Positions 1 through 8,053 of a stretch of 64,000 bases of DNA are shown in pieces. The stretch covers positions 1-64,000 of the forward strand of contig CAMJBL010000003.1 in assembly GCA_946403845.1 (NCBI GenBank). The letters are read 5' to 3'. Both the position numbers and the translations under genes were made by a program. This DNA is from an uncultured Prevotella sp. (GTDB lineage Bacteria; Bacteroidota; Bacteroidia; Bacteroidales; Bacteroidaceae). Positions within the stretch are counted from its first letter, which is position 1, and every line of letters begins with the position of its first letter. Below the pieces are notes generated by a model. That model did no database searches and was not told where the DNA came from. It worked only from the letters and a program-made list of their open reading frames with translations.

Positions 1-1256
1 TTGTCCTTCACCTCGAAGGCCGACATCTCGGGCTTCAGGTCGTAGGTGGCCACCTTGGGCGAGGCCACCAGGATGCGGTCTTCGCCCGTGAAAGGTTCTT
101 CGCGCCCGCCGTTGATGAACGAGGTGACGTGAGCATATTTCTCGGTCTCGGCGATGTGCAACTGCTTCAGGCCCATGCTGGCGATGTATTCGCCGAGGGT
201 GTTTTCCAGATTGTCCTTGGGGAAGAGGATGTGTACGCCCGTGAACGAGTCGTCGTAGGGCGTCATGCAGTAGTACTGCAGGTTGGGGATGGTCGTCATG
301 CCCTGCTCCGGCATGTCCTGCTGCGTGAGCACCGTGGTCAGCTCCTTGGCGCGGTCGCTGCGGAAGTTGAAGAAGATGACCACGTCGCCCTCCTGGATGC
401 GGCCGTCGATGTTGCCGTTGACCAGCGGCTCCATGAACTCGTCGGTGTTCTTGTGCTCCTCGGTGTGGCTGTCGTAGCACGACTGCACGCCCGCCACCAT
501 GTCGTCCACCTCGCGCCCCTTGCCGTTGACGAGCAGGTCGTAAGCCAGCTTGATGCGGTCCCAGTTCTTGTCGCGGTCCATGGCGTAGAAACGACCGATG
601 ATGGTGGCGATGGCGCCCGTACCTGTCTCGTCGATATGCCGCTGCACATCAGCAATGAAACCCTTGCCAGCCCTCGGGTCCGTGTCACGACCGTCCATAA
701 AACAGTGTACGTAGCAGTTCGGGATGTCATACATCTGCGCGATATCAATGAGCTTCAGCAGGTGGTCTATCGAGGAATGGACGCCTCCGGTGGAGGTAAG
801 GCCCATCAGGTGCAGGTTCTTACCGCTGGCCTTGGCATAGCTGTAGGCCGCCTTGACCTCTGGGTTCTCCAGGATGGAATTGTCGGCACAGGCGTGGTTA
901 ATCTTCACCAGATCCTGATAGACGATGCGCCCGGCGCCGATGTTCAGGTGGCCCGTTTCCGAGTTACCCATCTGTCCGTCGGGCAGCCCAACGTACTCGC
1001 CCGAGGCCTGCAGCTCGGCGTTGGGATAGTTCGCCTTCAGGTAGTCCATGTAGGGCGTGGCCGTCTGTGCAATCACGTCCCCCTGGCTCTTGTCGCCGAT
1101 GCCCCAGCCGTCAAGGATAATCAGCAGCGCCTTTTTGGCCTTACTGTCGCCCTTTGCCCCGGCGTTGTCGATATTCGACGTACACGCTGTGAACACGCTT
1201 GCACCGCAGATGGTCAGGATGGCGGCCATCATCCATAGTTTTGCTTGTTCTCTCAT
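1..1256 (-). CDS. gpmI: 2,3-bisphosphoglycerate-independent phosphoglycerate mutase with a lipoprotein signal peptide (partial)
   Basis: Interconverts 3- and 2-phosphoglycerate in glycolysis. About 418 residues are visible; the family is about 510 long, so the C-terminus lies beyond the left edge. Metal-site motif [11 protein letters not shown] (Asp49) and the phospho-serine motif [16 protein letters not shown] (Ser99) are intact, as is the region around [11 protein letters not shown]. The oddity is the N-terminus: instead of starting at the usual Met-Ala-Lys-Lys just before the first strand, the protein begins [20 protein letters not shown] and runs into a lipobox (VFTAC, Cys25) and a short linker. 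No ATG lies between the lipobox and the catalytic domain, so a cytosolic start is not obvious. A second in-frame ATG lies at 1265. It follows the cupin lipoprotein gene by about 60 bp on the same strand, possibly in one operon. The enzyme identity is secure; export is inferred. Confidence 0.93.
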   Translation of the reverse strand, partial: MREQAKLWMMAAILTICGASVFTACTSNIDNAGAKGDSKAKKALLIILDGWGIGDKSQGDVIAQTATPYMDYLKANYPNAELQASGEYVGLPDGQMGNSETGHLNIGAGRIVYQDLVKINHACADNSILENPEVKAAYSYAKASGKNLHLMGLTSTGGVHSSIDHLLKLIDIAQMYDIPNCYVHCFMDGRDTDPRAGKGFIADVQRHIDETGTGAIATIIGRFYAMDRDKNWDRIKLAYDLLVNGKGREVDDMVAGVQSCYDSHTEEHKNTDEFMEPLVNGNIDGRIQEGDVVIFFNFRSDRAKELTTVLTQQDMPEQGMTTIPNLQYYCMTPYDDSFTGVHILFPKDNLENTLGEYIASMGLKQLHIAETEKYAHVTSFINGGREEPFTGEDRILVASPKVATYDLKPEMSAFEVKD

Positions 1257-1326
1257 CGTTGTCATTCCAATTGTTTCGTTGTTGTTACCAGCGTAGGAGT
1301 CGAACCCGCACAGGCGCCTTGGGTTA

Positions 1327-1809
1327 TCACTCCAGCGGAATCTCCGGATGTTGCACGGCGAGGGGCAGATCCTTCTGCGAGAGGTAGAACATGTAGAGAA
1401 TGACGGGCTTCGTGCCGCGGTTCTCGCCGTGGTGGATGGTATTCACCATCTCGACGACGGCCTCGCCCTCATGCACGGTCTTCTCCTTGCCGTCCTGACC
1501 GATGATGGTCAGCTCGCCCTGCACCAATATGCCGTAGTTCATCACGGGGTGGTGGTGCCAGCCCAGTTTCTGACCGGCGGGGAACACGTATTTCACGGCC
1601 ACCAGTTCTGGGCGTCCTTGGAAATAGTCGGGCAGTTCCACACCGTCCCAGCTCTGCGAGGTGCGAATCAATTCTTCACTCGTCACTTGTTGGACGGGAT
1701 TGTCATCCTGTGCGTAAGCCTTCTCGCAGGAACTCAGTGAGATACTAACTGTTGTTGCGCCGCAGATGACGAGGATGGCGGCCATCATCCATACATACAT
1801 TTTCTTCAT
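1327..1809 (-). CDS. Cupin-domain lipoprotein
   Basis: A 160-residue protein with a signal peptide ending at a lipobox-like SLSSC, followed by a single small cupin barrel. The first cupin motif is [18 protein letters not shown] (metal-binding histidines) and the second includes [10 protein letters not shown]. Such one-domain cupins bind a metal or a small ligand; the substrate cannot be told from sequence. Its signal peptide ([12 protein letters not shown]) nearly repeats those of the neighbouring gpmI and of the BspA-like gene at 3216, suggesting a common origin of the leader. It lies 49 bp after the membrane protein gene and about 60 bp before gpmI, all on the minus strand, consistent with one transcript starting near 2450. 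Confidence 0.8.
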   Translation of the reverse strand: MKKMYVWMMAAILVICGATTVSISLSSCEKAYAQDDNPVQQVTSEELIRTSQSWDGVELPDYFQGRPELVAVKYVFPAGQKLGWHHHPVMNYGILVQGELTIIGQDGKEKTVHEGEAVVEMVNTIHHGENRGTKPVILYMFYLSQKDLPLAVQHPEIPLE

Positions 1810-1858
1810 AATTGTTGTCGTTATATTTGTTGTTCTTTAACTTATTCTAAATTCTTTA

Positions 1859-2413
1859 TTACTTTTCTACCTCCGTCACGAAGCACGCCACAAGGCCGTA
1901 GGTGATGGTGGGACGGATCCAGATCTCCGTGAGCATATAGTTGGTATACTCGTTGGTGGGCTCCAGAAAGATGTCCAGGTTGTAGAGTGCAGCAATGATC
2001 ATGTCGATGACGCAGATGGCCCACAGGTTTCGCTTGGTGTAGCTCTTCCAGTTCTTACGCGCATAGAAGAATGTGAGCATGCAGAGCAGCAGCACCGACA
2101 GCGTGAGACACACCAGATGAAGCCCGTAATAGGCCAGTGGCGGCGCGAAGAGGATGTCACGCAGCAGCACCGTCATACCTACTGAGATGGAGCACCAGTA
2201 GTTGAAGCTGAAGGTGTCGAGCCGGTTAAAGAAGTACATCCAGATCATTGTCAGACAGGCGATGTAAAACAGGTTGAGCACCAGCTCGGGCCACGCCTCG
2301 CCCAGTCCGAAATAAAACACGCCATAGAGCATCATGCCCACCGAGAACATGCCCGCCACAGCGGTGATCACGATGTCGAATATCTTGGCACCTTTCTTGA
2401 ATCTTGTCTTCAT
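1859..2413 (-). CDS. Integral membrane protein of unknown function
   Basis: A 184-residue protein that I do not recognise as a named family. It has a short basic N-terminus (MKTRFKKGAK) and about five hydrophobic segments: roughly residues 12-32, 42-62, 72-88, 95-116 and 128-146, with a further weak one near the C-terminus. No catalytic motif is evident. A Bacteroidales -7 element (TAACTTTG on the minus strand, 2457-2450) lies 37 bp upstream of the ATG, so this is likely the first gene of a unit with the cupin lipoprotein and gpmI. Confidence 0.7.
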   Translation of the reverse strand: MKTRFKKGAKIFDIVITAVAGMFSVGMMLYGVFYFGLGEAWPELVLNLFYIACLTMIWMYFFNRLDTFSFNYWCSISVGMTVLLRDILFAPPLAYYGLHLVCLTLSVLLLCMLTFFYARKNWKSYTKRNLWAICVIDMIIAALYNLDIFLEPTNEYTNYMLTEIWIRPTITYGLVACFVTEVEK

Positions 2414-2449
2414 ATTGGTTTTAAGTTATATATATAGTTCTTGTCTTCG

Positions 2450-2457
2450 CAAAGTTA
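2450..2457 (-). promoter_or_regulatory. Bacteroidales -7 promoter element for the 2413 gene
   Basis: TAACTTTG read on the minus strand matches the TAnnTTTG consensus and leaves a leader of about 30 nt before the ATG at 2413. A -33 TTTG is not clear. Confidence 0.5.
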
Positions 2458-2655
2458 CGAAATATCTTGCGAACATGCAAGACTCCAATAGTTGCCCCGT
2501 AAGATTTTGCAGATTTTGAAACAAGTTTTGCTTGTTTTGATAGTCTAGGCTCTGCTTTTAACGTTTTTTCAACCTCTCTTATCGAATTTTCAACCTTCTC
2601 CACAACCGATGAAATGGGGAAATATATCTGTTAACCCGCATATAAGGCCGCATAA

Positions 2656-2784
2656 GGAATAATAAAGATCCCCGCTCAGCTGAGTCATTATGCCAATGGC
2701 ATCAAGAAACCACGTCCCGAACAACGTAGGCGTATTATTGAAGGAATCCACAAAATCGGCCGTGAACAGATTGCTGTGGAGTAA
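2656..2784 (+). pseudogene. Fragment of an HTH protein (HicB/XRE-like C-terminus)
   Basis: The frame beginning after the stop at 2653 reads about 42 codons, including AQLSHYANGIKKPRPEQRRR and then IIEGIHKIGREQIAVE before a stop at 2782-2784. This looks like the recognition helix and tail of the helix-turn-helix domain found at the C-terminus of Bacteroidetes HicB-type antitoxins. There is no start codon and no N-terminal domain upstream; an in-frame TAA lies just before it. I call it a remnant. The family assignment rests on the SHYANGIKKP motif only. Confidence 0.45.
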
Positions 2785-2791
2785 ACGCTTT

Positions 2792-2886
2792 TACCCTAAC
2801 ACTAAAGGCGCTCTAGTATGACACTAAAGGTGCTCTAGTGTTAGGGTAGAGGGTGTTTAGTGTGATACTAAAGGGGTTGGAGTGCT
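2792..2886. repeat. Four-unit 22-bp direct repeat with a 13-bp inverted repeat
   Basis: Units start at 2799, 2821, 2843 and 2865 with an exact 22-bp period. The first two share ACACTAAAGG(C/T)GCTCTAGT; the third and fourth are degenerate (the fourth is ATACTAAAGGGGTTGGAGTG). A perfect inverted pair, TACCCTAACACTA (2792-2804) and TAGTGTTAGGGTA (2836-2848), overlaps the array. There are no spacers, so this is not a CRISPR. Function unknown; iteron-like geometry. Confidence 0.6.
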
Positions 2887-3013
2887 GACATGCCGACATG
2901 CTGACATCGATTTCTAAGAGATATTATAAAATAGAAAAAGGTATATCAACGTCGATATACCTTTTTTAATAAATCTATGGAAACTGATGTCAGCTTGTCA
3001 GCATGTCAGCATC
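2881..3013. repeat. Nested palindromic element with a terminator-like hairpin at its centre
   Basis: Outer arms at 2881-2913 and 2981-3013 are reverse complements at about 27 of 33 positions and are themselves built of TGACATGC/GCTGACA repeats. Between them lies a perfect 13-bp hairpin, AAAAAGGTATATC (2935-2947) and GATATACCTTTTT (2954-2966) with a 6-nt loop, which would act as a terminator in both directions. The symmetry suggests a small dispersed intergenic element. Confidence 0.6.
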
Positions 3014-3117
3014 AGAAGACTTCCGGATTGTGTGCCTGATCTACGAGATCAGGGTGACAGGTTGGCGTGTTTCGTAACGGAAGTATAATAGTGAACTTAT
3101 AAAAACTCTACAAAATA

Positions 3118-3149
3118 TTTGGCAGTTTCAAGAATTATCTCTAACTTTG
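3118..3149 (+). promoter_or_regulatory. Promoter of the BspA-like lipoprotein gene
   Basis: TTTG (3118-3121), 20-bp spacer, TAACTTTG (3142-3149), matching the Bacteroidales -33/-7 consensus. The leader to the ATG at 3216 is about 60 nt. Confidence 0.6.
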
Positions 3150-3215
3150 CCAAAGATATGACTTTTCGCTCGAAGGTCGTTCAATAGAGGATATGTAATT
3201 AAAACTATAAAGGCA

Positions 3216-4124
3216 ATGAATAGAATGATTCAATGGATGCTTGCCGCCATCCTGATTTGCGGCGCAAGTGTGTTCACAGCGTGTACAGAAGACAACGCCG
3301 ACAATCCCGCAGGCACGTCTGAGTTCCCTCAGTCAGGTGACACATGGGATGCAGAGACCGGTACGCTGACCGTCAACTCCAATCCGGGCAAAGACGCCTA
3401 CAGAGGACAGACGGACATCGTGTCTGTTGTTTTCGGCGATGACGTGACGAGGATTGGCAACAGGGCCTTCTATGACTGCCACATCAGCGTGGTAGATCTT
3501 CCTGCCTCAGTGGTCAGCATCGGTAGCGAGGCTTTTCGCGGAGAGGATTCTGGCGTGTATATCGTGACCATCCATGCTAAGGGTTGTTACTTTGGCGATT
3601 TTCCTTTTTTACGGAGTATCCTGACCAACATCTATGTGCCCGCTGAGGCTGTAGACACCTATAAAGCCGACTACCCAGAATATGAAAATCAGATATTTGC
3701 CATCCCCGAGGCTAAGCAGGAAGACAATGAGATTATCTGGAGTAAGGCCCTCTGTGATTATATATGGGTAAAGAATTCGTACGATCACAAAGACAAGAAA
3801 GTGGTAGCCCACAACACCCAAGGCGGTATAACAGTCACCTTTACCGGTACAGAAGAGGACAGCGGATTCGGCTGGTCGGGTATTACGCTTGTAAAGGGCG
3901 AGAAACTGACATTCACCTCGGCTGTGGGTAACATCTCCAAAATAACGATACAGGCAGCCTACGATGAGGAGGATGAGCCAGAGACTCCCGTAGCGGAAGG
4001 CTGGACTTGGGATGCCGCGAAGCACACATTCACATGGCAAGGCACACCGGCTGCAACCGTCGACATGGTGGCTGGCGGAGAGATTGATCTCAGTAACATC
4101 CAAGTCAGTTTCACCATCAATTGA
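3216..4124 (+). CDS. BspA-like leucine-rich-repeat lipoprotein
   Basis: A 302-residue lipoprotein (lipobox FTAC, Cys23) with at least two BspA-type LRR_5 repeats in the first half: residues about 70-85 (VTRIGNRAFYDC) and 95-110 (VVSIGSEAFRG), followed by a fold-capping segment ending NIYVPAEAVDTYKADYPEY, a typical Bacteroidales LRR_5 ending. The C-terminal half is beta-rich with no catalytic motif. Such proteins are cell-surface adhesins or binding proteins. The signal peptide ([16 protein letters not shown]) is nearly the same as that of gpmI at both protein and DNA level. A good promoter lies upstream and the kinase-like gene follows after 33 bp. Confidence 0.75.
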   Translation: MNRMIQWMLAAILICGASVFTACTEDNADNPAGTSEFPQSGDTWDAETGTLTVNSNPGKDAYRGQTDIVSVVFGDDVTRIGNRAFYDCHISVVDLPASVVSIGSEAFRGEDSGVYIVTIHAKGCYFGDFPFLRSILTNIYVPAEAVDTYKADYPEYENQIFAIPEAKQEDNEIIWSKALCDYIWVKNSYDHKDKKVVAHNTQGGITVTFTGTEEDSGFGWSGITLVKGEKLTFTSAVGNISKITIQAAYDEEDEPETPVAEGWTWDAAKHTFTWQGTPAATVDMVAGGEIDLSNIQVSFTIN

Positions 4125-4157
4125 TTGATTTGAAAAAGCTAACATAAAAGATCTATT

Positions 4158-4793
4158 ATGAATAAGAACGAAAAATTCGTCATCACCATCAACCGCGAAG
4201 TCGGATCGGGTGGACGTACCGTAGGCCGTAAGTTGGCCGAGAAGTTGTGTGTGAAGTACTGCGACAAGGCCGTGATCGACGGCTTGACCCAGAAGTTCGG
4301 CCTCTCACCGGATCGCATCGAGGAAATCAAGGCGCAGAAGAAATCATGGTGGAACGAGATCAGCAACTACTACCAGACGCTGGTCAACAGTGCCAGCCAG
4401 CCGATGGAGGCTGAGGTGAGACTCGATAGCGCCTCGATGTTCGAGACTGAGAAGCGCATCCTGAAGGAACTGGCCACAGAGTCGTCATGCGTTGTGGCAG
4501 GCCGCACGGGTTTCATGGTGTTCCGCGAGTGGCCCAACCATCTGAATATCTTCATCCAGGCTTCGATGGCGCATCGCATTAAGCGTATCATGCGTCGTCA
4601 GGACGTCAGCGAGCAGGAGGCCCGCGACATCATTGTAAAACTGGACGCCAGCCGCGAGGCCTACATCAAGAAATACGAGGATACCTCGCGCTATGACACG
4701 CGCAACTACCAGCTCGTAATCTCGATGGATGACCTGAGTGAAGACGATGCCGTAGAGATTATCATGGATTATATCAATCGCACAAGTAAGTAA
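4158..4793 (+). CDS. Cytidylate-kinase-like family protein
   Basis: A 211-residue P-loop protein of the cytidylate kinase-like family. The N-terminal nucleotide-binding segment reads ITINREVGSGGRTVGRKLAE, a variant of the P-loop with GSGGRT, typical of this family rather than of canonical Cmk. The middle holds VVAGRTGFMVF and a basic lid-like stretch (RIKRIMRRQDVSEQEAR), and the C-terminus YEDTSRYDTRNYQLVI. The phosphate acceptor is unknown. It is 33 bp downstream of the BspA-like gene, with no promoter seen between, and abuts a convergent paralogue. Confidence 0.8.
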   Translation: MNKNEKFVITINREVGSGGRTVGRKLAEKLCVKYCDKAVIDGLTQKFGLSPDRIEEIKAQKKSWWNEISNYYQTLVNSASQPMEAEVRLDSASMFETEKRILKELATESSCVVAGRTGFMVFREWPNHLNIFIQASMAHRIKRIMRRQDVSEQEARDIIVKLDASREAYIKKYEDTSRYDTRNYQLVISMDDLSEDDAVEIIMDYINRTSK

Positions 4794-4795
4794 AA

Positions 4796-5434
4796 TTACC
4801 CGATATACTGCATGATTATATCCGCAATCTCCTCCTCTGTCTTGCCGTCGGCGGCAATGACGAGTTGGTAATTGCGGGTATCGTAGCGTGAGGTGCCGGT
4901 ATACTTCTTCACGTAGTTCTCGCGCATCGCATCCACGTGCTCGATGGTCTTGCGGGCCTCGTCCTCGGTCATGCCCTGCTTGCGAGCCACGCGCGCCACT
5001 CGGTAGTCCATCGAGGCCTGAATAAGGATGCTCAGGTGGTTGGGATGGTCGCGGAACACGTGGAAGCCGCTGCGACCGGCTATGATGCACGACTTCTCCT
5101 CGGCCAAGCCTTTCAGAATCTCGGTCTCGGTCTTGAACATCTCGTCGGTGGTCAGCAGGTCGGGTGCATCCGTCTTCTTTGGCAGATAGTAGTTAGAGCC
5201 CATGCCTGCGTCGAGCTTCAGGATACGCTCCACATCGGCCCACCAACTGTGCTTACGGCCCTTCAGCTTCTCAATCTCTTCGACAGTGAGGTTATACTGC
5301 GCTTGCAAGGCCTTGACGAGGGCCTTGTCGTAGAAAGGCACGCCTAACTTCTCAGCCAACAGGCGGCCAACAGTGCGTCCGCCGCTGCCTAACTCACGGT
5401 TAATCGTGATGATAAATTGCTCATTCTTGTTCAT
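4796..5434 (-). CDS. Cytidylate-kinase-like family protein, paralogue of the 4158 gene
   Basis: A 212-residue protein that shares its whole architecture with the gene facing it: ITINRELGSGGRTVGRLLAE at the N-terminus, CIIAGRSGFHVFRDHPNHLS in the middle and YTGTSRYDTRNYQLVI near the end. By eye around half the residues are identical. The stop codons of the two genes are separated by only 2 bp, so there is no room for a separate terminator. A minus-strand promoter (TTTG at 5503-5500, TAAATTTG at 5481-5474, 18-bp spacer) gives a short leader. Substrate unknown. Confidence 0.8.
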   Translation of the reverse strand: MNKNEQFIITINRELGSGGRTVGRLLAEKLGVPFYDKALVKALQAQYNLTVEEIEKLKGRKHSWWADVERILKLDAGMGSNYYLPKKTDAPDLLTTDEMFKTETEILKGLAEEKSCIIAGRSGFHVFRDHPNHLSILIQASMDYRVARVARKQGMTEDEARKTIEHVDAMRENYVKKYTGTSRYDTRNYQLVIAADGKTEEEIADIIMQYIG

Positions 5435-5473
5435 ATTCGTTTCGTTTAAATCAGTCTTTGGGGTTATTTATCG

Positions 5474-5503
5474 CAAATTTAATGGTTTATTTTGAGTAAC
5501 AAA
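5474..5503 (-). promoter_or_regulatory. Promoter of the minus-strand kinase-like gene
   Basis: TTTG (5503-5500) and TAAATTTG (5481-5474) on the minus strand with an 18-bp spacer, about 40 bp before the ATG at 5434. Confidence 0.45.
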
Positions 5504-5601
5504 CAGACTGCAAGGCAAAAATGCATTTCATTAACTATTTTTTTATTTGTTTGCGCCAACAACACACCCACCCCACCTCATCACGCCTTTTTTAGTTGTT
5601 C

Positions 5602-5615
5602 CGTAAACGTTTTAG
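5602..5615. promoter_or_regulatory. Palindromic operator, site 1 (LacI-type)
   Basis: CGTAAACGTTTTAG, an imperfect copy of the palindrome CGTAAACGTTTACG. Its centre (5608.5) is 51.5 bp upstream of the first base of the -7 element of the PL1 promoter. A central CG flanked by AAA/TTT is typical of LacI/PurR-family operators; the binding protein is inferred. Confidence 0.6.
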
Positions 5616-5659
5616 TGAGTTTTTAGGCCATCAGGTGATACAGATAAGAATAATATCGC

Positions 5660-5667
5660 TAATTTTG
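5660..5667 (+). promoter_or_regulatory. -7 promoter element of the first PL1 gene
   Basis: TAATTTTG matches TAnnTTTG and lies 28 bp before the ATG at 5695. No good -33 TTTG is seen at the expected place, which fits a promoter that needs an activator. Confidence 0.55.
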
Positions 5668-5694
5668 CAGCGAAATACAAACTACAGATTATAT

Positions 5695-7893
5695 ATGAAC
5701 CGAATTCTATTGACAACTGTGCTTGCCGTCATCGCCCTGTCGATGACGGCTCAGTCGCAGGCTCCCGCCTTTCCTGGTGCCGAGGGTCACGGACGCTATG
5801 TCACCGGTGGTCGTGACGGTGAGATACGACATGTCACGACCTTGGCCGATGACGGGAAAACCTCGACAAAAGGCACCTTGCGATGGGCTGTCAACGGCTC
5901 GACGAAGAAAATCGTCGTCTTCGATGTGGGCGGTGTCATCGCCCTGACCAGCGACATCAGTGTTGGTGCCAACACCACGATTCTCGGACAGACGGCTCCA
6001 GCTCCCGGCATCACCCTGCGCTATTACACCATGCAGTACAGCGGCAACAATATCATCGTCCGCTTCATTCGCAGCCGTCGCGGACAGGAGAAGGACATCG
6101 ACGATGGTGCCGATGCCACATGGGCCCGTAACAAGACAGGCATCATACTCGACCACTGCTCTTTCTCGTGGTCGATCGACGAGGTGGCTTCGTTTTACGA
6201 CAACAACAACTTCACCATGCAGTGGTGCACCATCGGCGAGAGCCTGAACAATGCAGGCCACAACAAGGGTGCCCACGGCTATGGCGGCATCTGGGGCGGC
6301 AAGCTGGCATCCTTCCACCATAACCTCATCTGCCACGTCAACAACCGCTCGCCACGCTTCAACGGTGCCCGTTACGAGTGGAGTGGTTATACCGGTAACA
6401 AACTCTACAGTCAGTATCAATGGGAGAATGAAGTGCAGGCCGAGAACGTTGACTTCCGCAACTGCGTCATCTACAACTGCGGCAACGGCTGTTATGGCGG
6501 ACCTGGCGGCGGACAGATCAACATCGTGAACAATTACTACAAGACGGGCCCCGCCGCCACCACCAGTCGTGTGACACAGGTGACCGTCGGTGCCAGTGAC
6601 AACGCCAGCGGACATCCCAACCTCTGGACGATGACAAGCCGGTATTATATAGACGGAAACCAGATGAACAACACGGCCAACTTCAACGGCTGGTCGAACA
6701 TTGCCTATGACAACGGCACCTATACCATCGATGGCGAGCATTGGAGTCCGGATCCCAACCACATGAACGGCGAAAATGTGACCTATAAGAAAAACAGCAA
6801 AGGCACCGACTGTGTCCGTATCCGTCTTGACGAGCCCGCTCCAACAGGCGAGGTTACCACCCATACAGCCGCTACGGCTTTCGACAAGGTGCTCACCTAC
6901 AGCGGCGCCTCGCTCCATCCCGACGAAGTAGACACCCGCTACTTCACCGAGGCCCGCAACGGCACGGCCACCTATACCGGTTCGGTGACAGGCAAGAAGG
7001 GCCGTATCGACCTCGTTTCGGATGTCAACGGCTACACTGAGGCTACCTTCGGCACCGGCAGCCGCGAGGACGGTTTTGATACTGACAACGACGGTATTCC
7101 CGATGCCTGGGAGACGGCCAACGGACTGAATCCCAATAACGCCTATGATGCCGCCTCATATACACTCGACCCGGCCAGGTTCTATATGAATATCGAGGTC
7201 TATGCCAACTCCCTCGTTCAGGACATCATGCTCGCAGGCAACGGGCAAGCCAAGGATAGCGCCAAGGAATACTATCCCGCTTACAAACAGGTCGACGGTA
7301 CGGCTGTCGATGCCATCAACACGCTGGGCGTTGACATCAGCGGCGGTGGCAGCAGCGACGACCCCGCCGTGGAGGCCAAGACCACGACCATCATGTTCAA
7401 CGGCAGTGATATCGAATCCGAATCCGGTTTTTTTACGTTTGGCGATGGCAAGCATAACTTCAATTCCAAATTCACGGGCAAATACAACGGTCTGACCTAT
7501 TCCCAGGGATTGAAGATGGAAGGGACGACCCTCGTACAGTTCACGACCAAAGCCACCGCCACCATCATCATCGTACAGTCGACATGGAGTGACAAGACCC
7601 TCAAGTTTGACGATCGCGAGCTTGACATCGCTTCTGCCACGACGCCCGATGACAGCGAGGGGATTCGTGTCTATACCATTACCGGCGTAGCGGCCGGTGA
7701 GCACAAGATTACCCGCGGCAACGGAGAGAGCGGCCTGTTCTATGTCGAGGTGCGCGAAGCAGGCACCACCGCCATCCAAGCCATTAAGACCAAGGTTCTT
7801 GACAACAACACATTCAACCTCTCGGGGCAGCGTGTCGATGCGACCTACAAAGGCATTGTCATCCGCAACGGGAAACGGTTCATCCAGAACTAA
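5695..7893 (+). CDS. Secreted pectate lyase, PL1 family, with C-terminal sorting-type tag
   Basis: A 732-residue enzyme that cleaves de-esterified homogalacturonan by beta-elimination. The ATG at 5695 is chosen because it follows the -7 element and starts a proper signal peptide (MNRILLTTVLAVIALSMTAQ); the longer frame from 5596 would overlap the promoter. The PL1 beta-helix occupies about residues 22-455: entry motif AFPGAEGHGRYVTGG, GIILDHCSFSWSIDE (calcium/catalytic Asp) and NRSPRFNGARYEW (the RxPR catalytic region). DTDNDGIPDAWE near residue 461 is a thrombospondin-3-like calcium loop. A beta-sandwich follows (about 530-700), then the tag NLSGQRVDATYKGIVIRNGK shared with other enzymes of the locus. 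It has its own operator, promoter and terminator, so it is monocistronic. Confidence 0.9.
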   Translation: MNRILLTTVLAVIALSMTAQSQAPAFPGAEGHGRYVTGGRDGEIRHVTTLADDGKTSTKGTLRWAVNGSTKKIVVFDVGGVIALTSDISVGANTTILGQTAPAPGITLRYYTMQYSGNNIIVRFIRSRRGQEKDIDDGADATWARNKTGIILDHCSFSWSIDEVASFYDNNNFTMQWCTIGESLNNAGHNKGAHGYGGIWGGKLASFHHNLICHVNNRSPRFNGARYEWSGYTGNKLYSQYQWENEVQAENVDFRNCVIYNCGNGCYGGPGGGQINIVNNYYKTGPAATTSRVTQVTVGASDNASGHPNLWTMTSRYYIDGNQMNNTANFNGWSNIAYDNGTYTIDGEHWSPDPNHMNGENVTYKKNSKGTDCVRIRLDEPAPTGEVTTHTAATAFDKVLTYSGASLHPDEVDTRYFTEARNGTATYTGSVTGKKGRIDLVSDVNGYTEATFGTGSREDGFDTDNDGIPDAWETANGLNPNNAYDAASYTLDPARFYMNIEVYANSLVQDIMLAGNGQAKDSAKEYYPAYKQVDGTAVDAINTLGVDISGGGSSDDPAVEAKTTTIMFNGSDIESESGFFTFGDGKHNFNSKFTGKYNGLTYSQGLKMEGTTLVQFTTKATATIIIVQSTWSDKTLKFDDRELDIASATTPDDSEGIRVYTITGVAAGEHKITRGNGESGLFYVEVREAGTTAIQAIKTKVLDNNTFNLSGQRVDATYKGIVIRNGKRFIQN

Positions 7894-7899
7894 CAACTA

Positions 7900-7927
7900 A
7901 ATAGGGGCATCGACGTCCCTATTTTTT
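7900..7927 (+). terminator. Rho-independent terminator after the first PL1 gene
   Basis: AATAGGG and CCCTATT form the stem around a GCATCGACGT-type loop, followed by TTTTTTG. Confidence 0.7.
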
Positions 7928-7938
7928 GTTGTATTCAA

Positions 7939-7952
7939 CGTAAACGTTTACG
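7939..7952. promoter_or_regulatory. Palindromic operator, site 2 (LacI-type)
   Basis: CGTAAACGTTTACG, a perfect 14-bp palindrome. Its centre (7945.5) is 51.5 bp upstream of the -7 element of the CE8 gene, exactly the spacing seen at site 1. Confidence 0.7.
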
Positions 7953-7996
7953 AAATTATTATTTCTCAAAACCCCATGATATTAGATAATAATGTG

Positions 7997-8004
7997 TATC
8001 TTTG
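7997..8004 (+). promoter_or_regulatory. -7 promoter element of the CE8 gene
   Basis: TATCTTTG, a strong -7 match, about 50 bp before the ATG at 8054. No -33 TTTG is visible. Confidence 0.6.
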
Positions 8005-8053
8005 CATGGTAGAAACGAATAACATTAAATATTAACTCCAAAAACTTCAATTT

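Noticed and set aside
129..1238. Long plus-strand open frame (369 codons)
   Set aside because: Antisense shadow of gpmI; no domain, and the minus strand reads a clear conserved enzyme.
1290..1322. tRNA-like T-arm (GGTTCGACTCC on the minus strand)
   Set aside because: The stem has a mismatch and no acceptor, D or anticodon arm can be built from the flanking sequence.
2421..2603. 60-codon minus-strand frame
   Set aside because: Overlaps the promoter of the 2413 gene and shows no protein-like composition or ribosome-binding site.
2792..2886. CRISPR array
   Set aside because: Units abut without spacers, and no cas gene is present; the same holds for 33922-34009 and 48572-48643.
5596..5694. Upstream start for the first PL1 gene
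   Set aside because: The extension covers the operator and -7 element and would place about 30 non-signal residues before a normal signal peptide.
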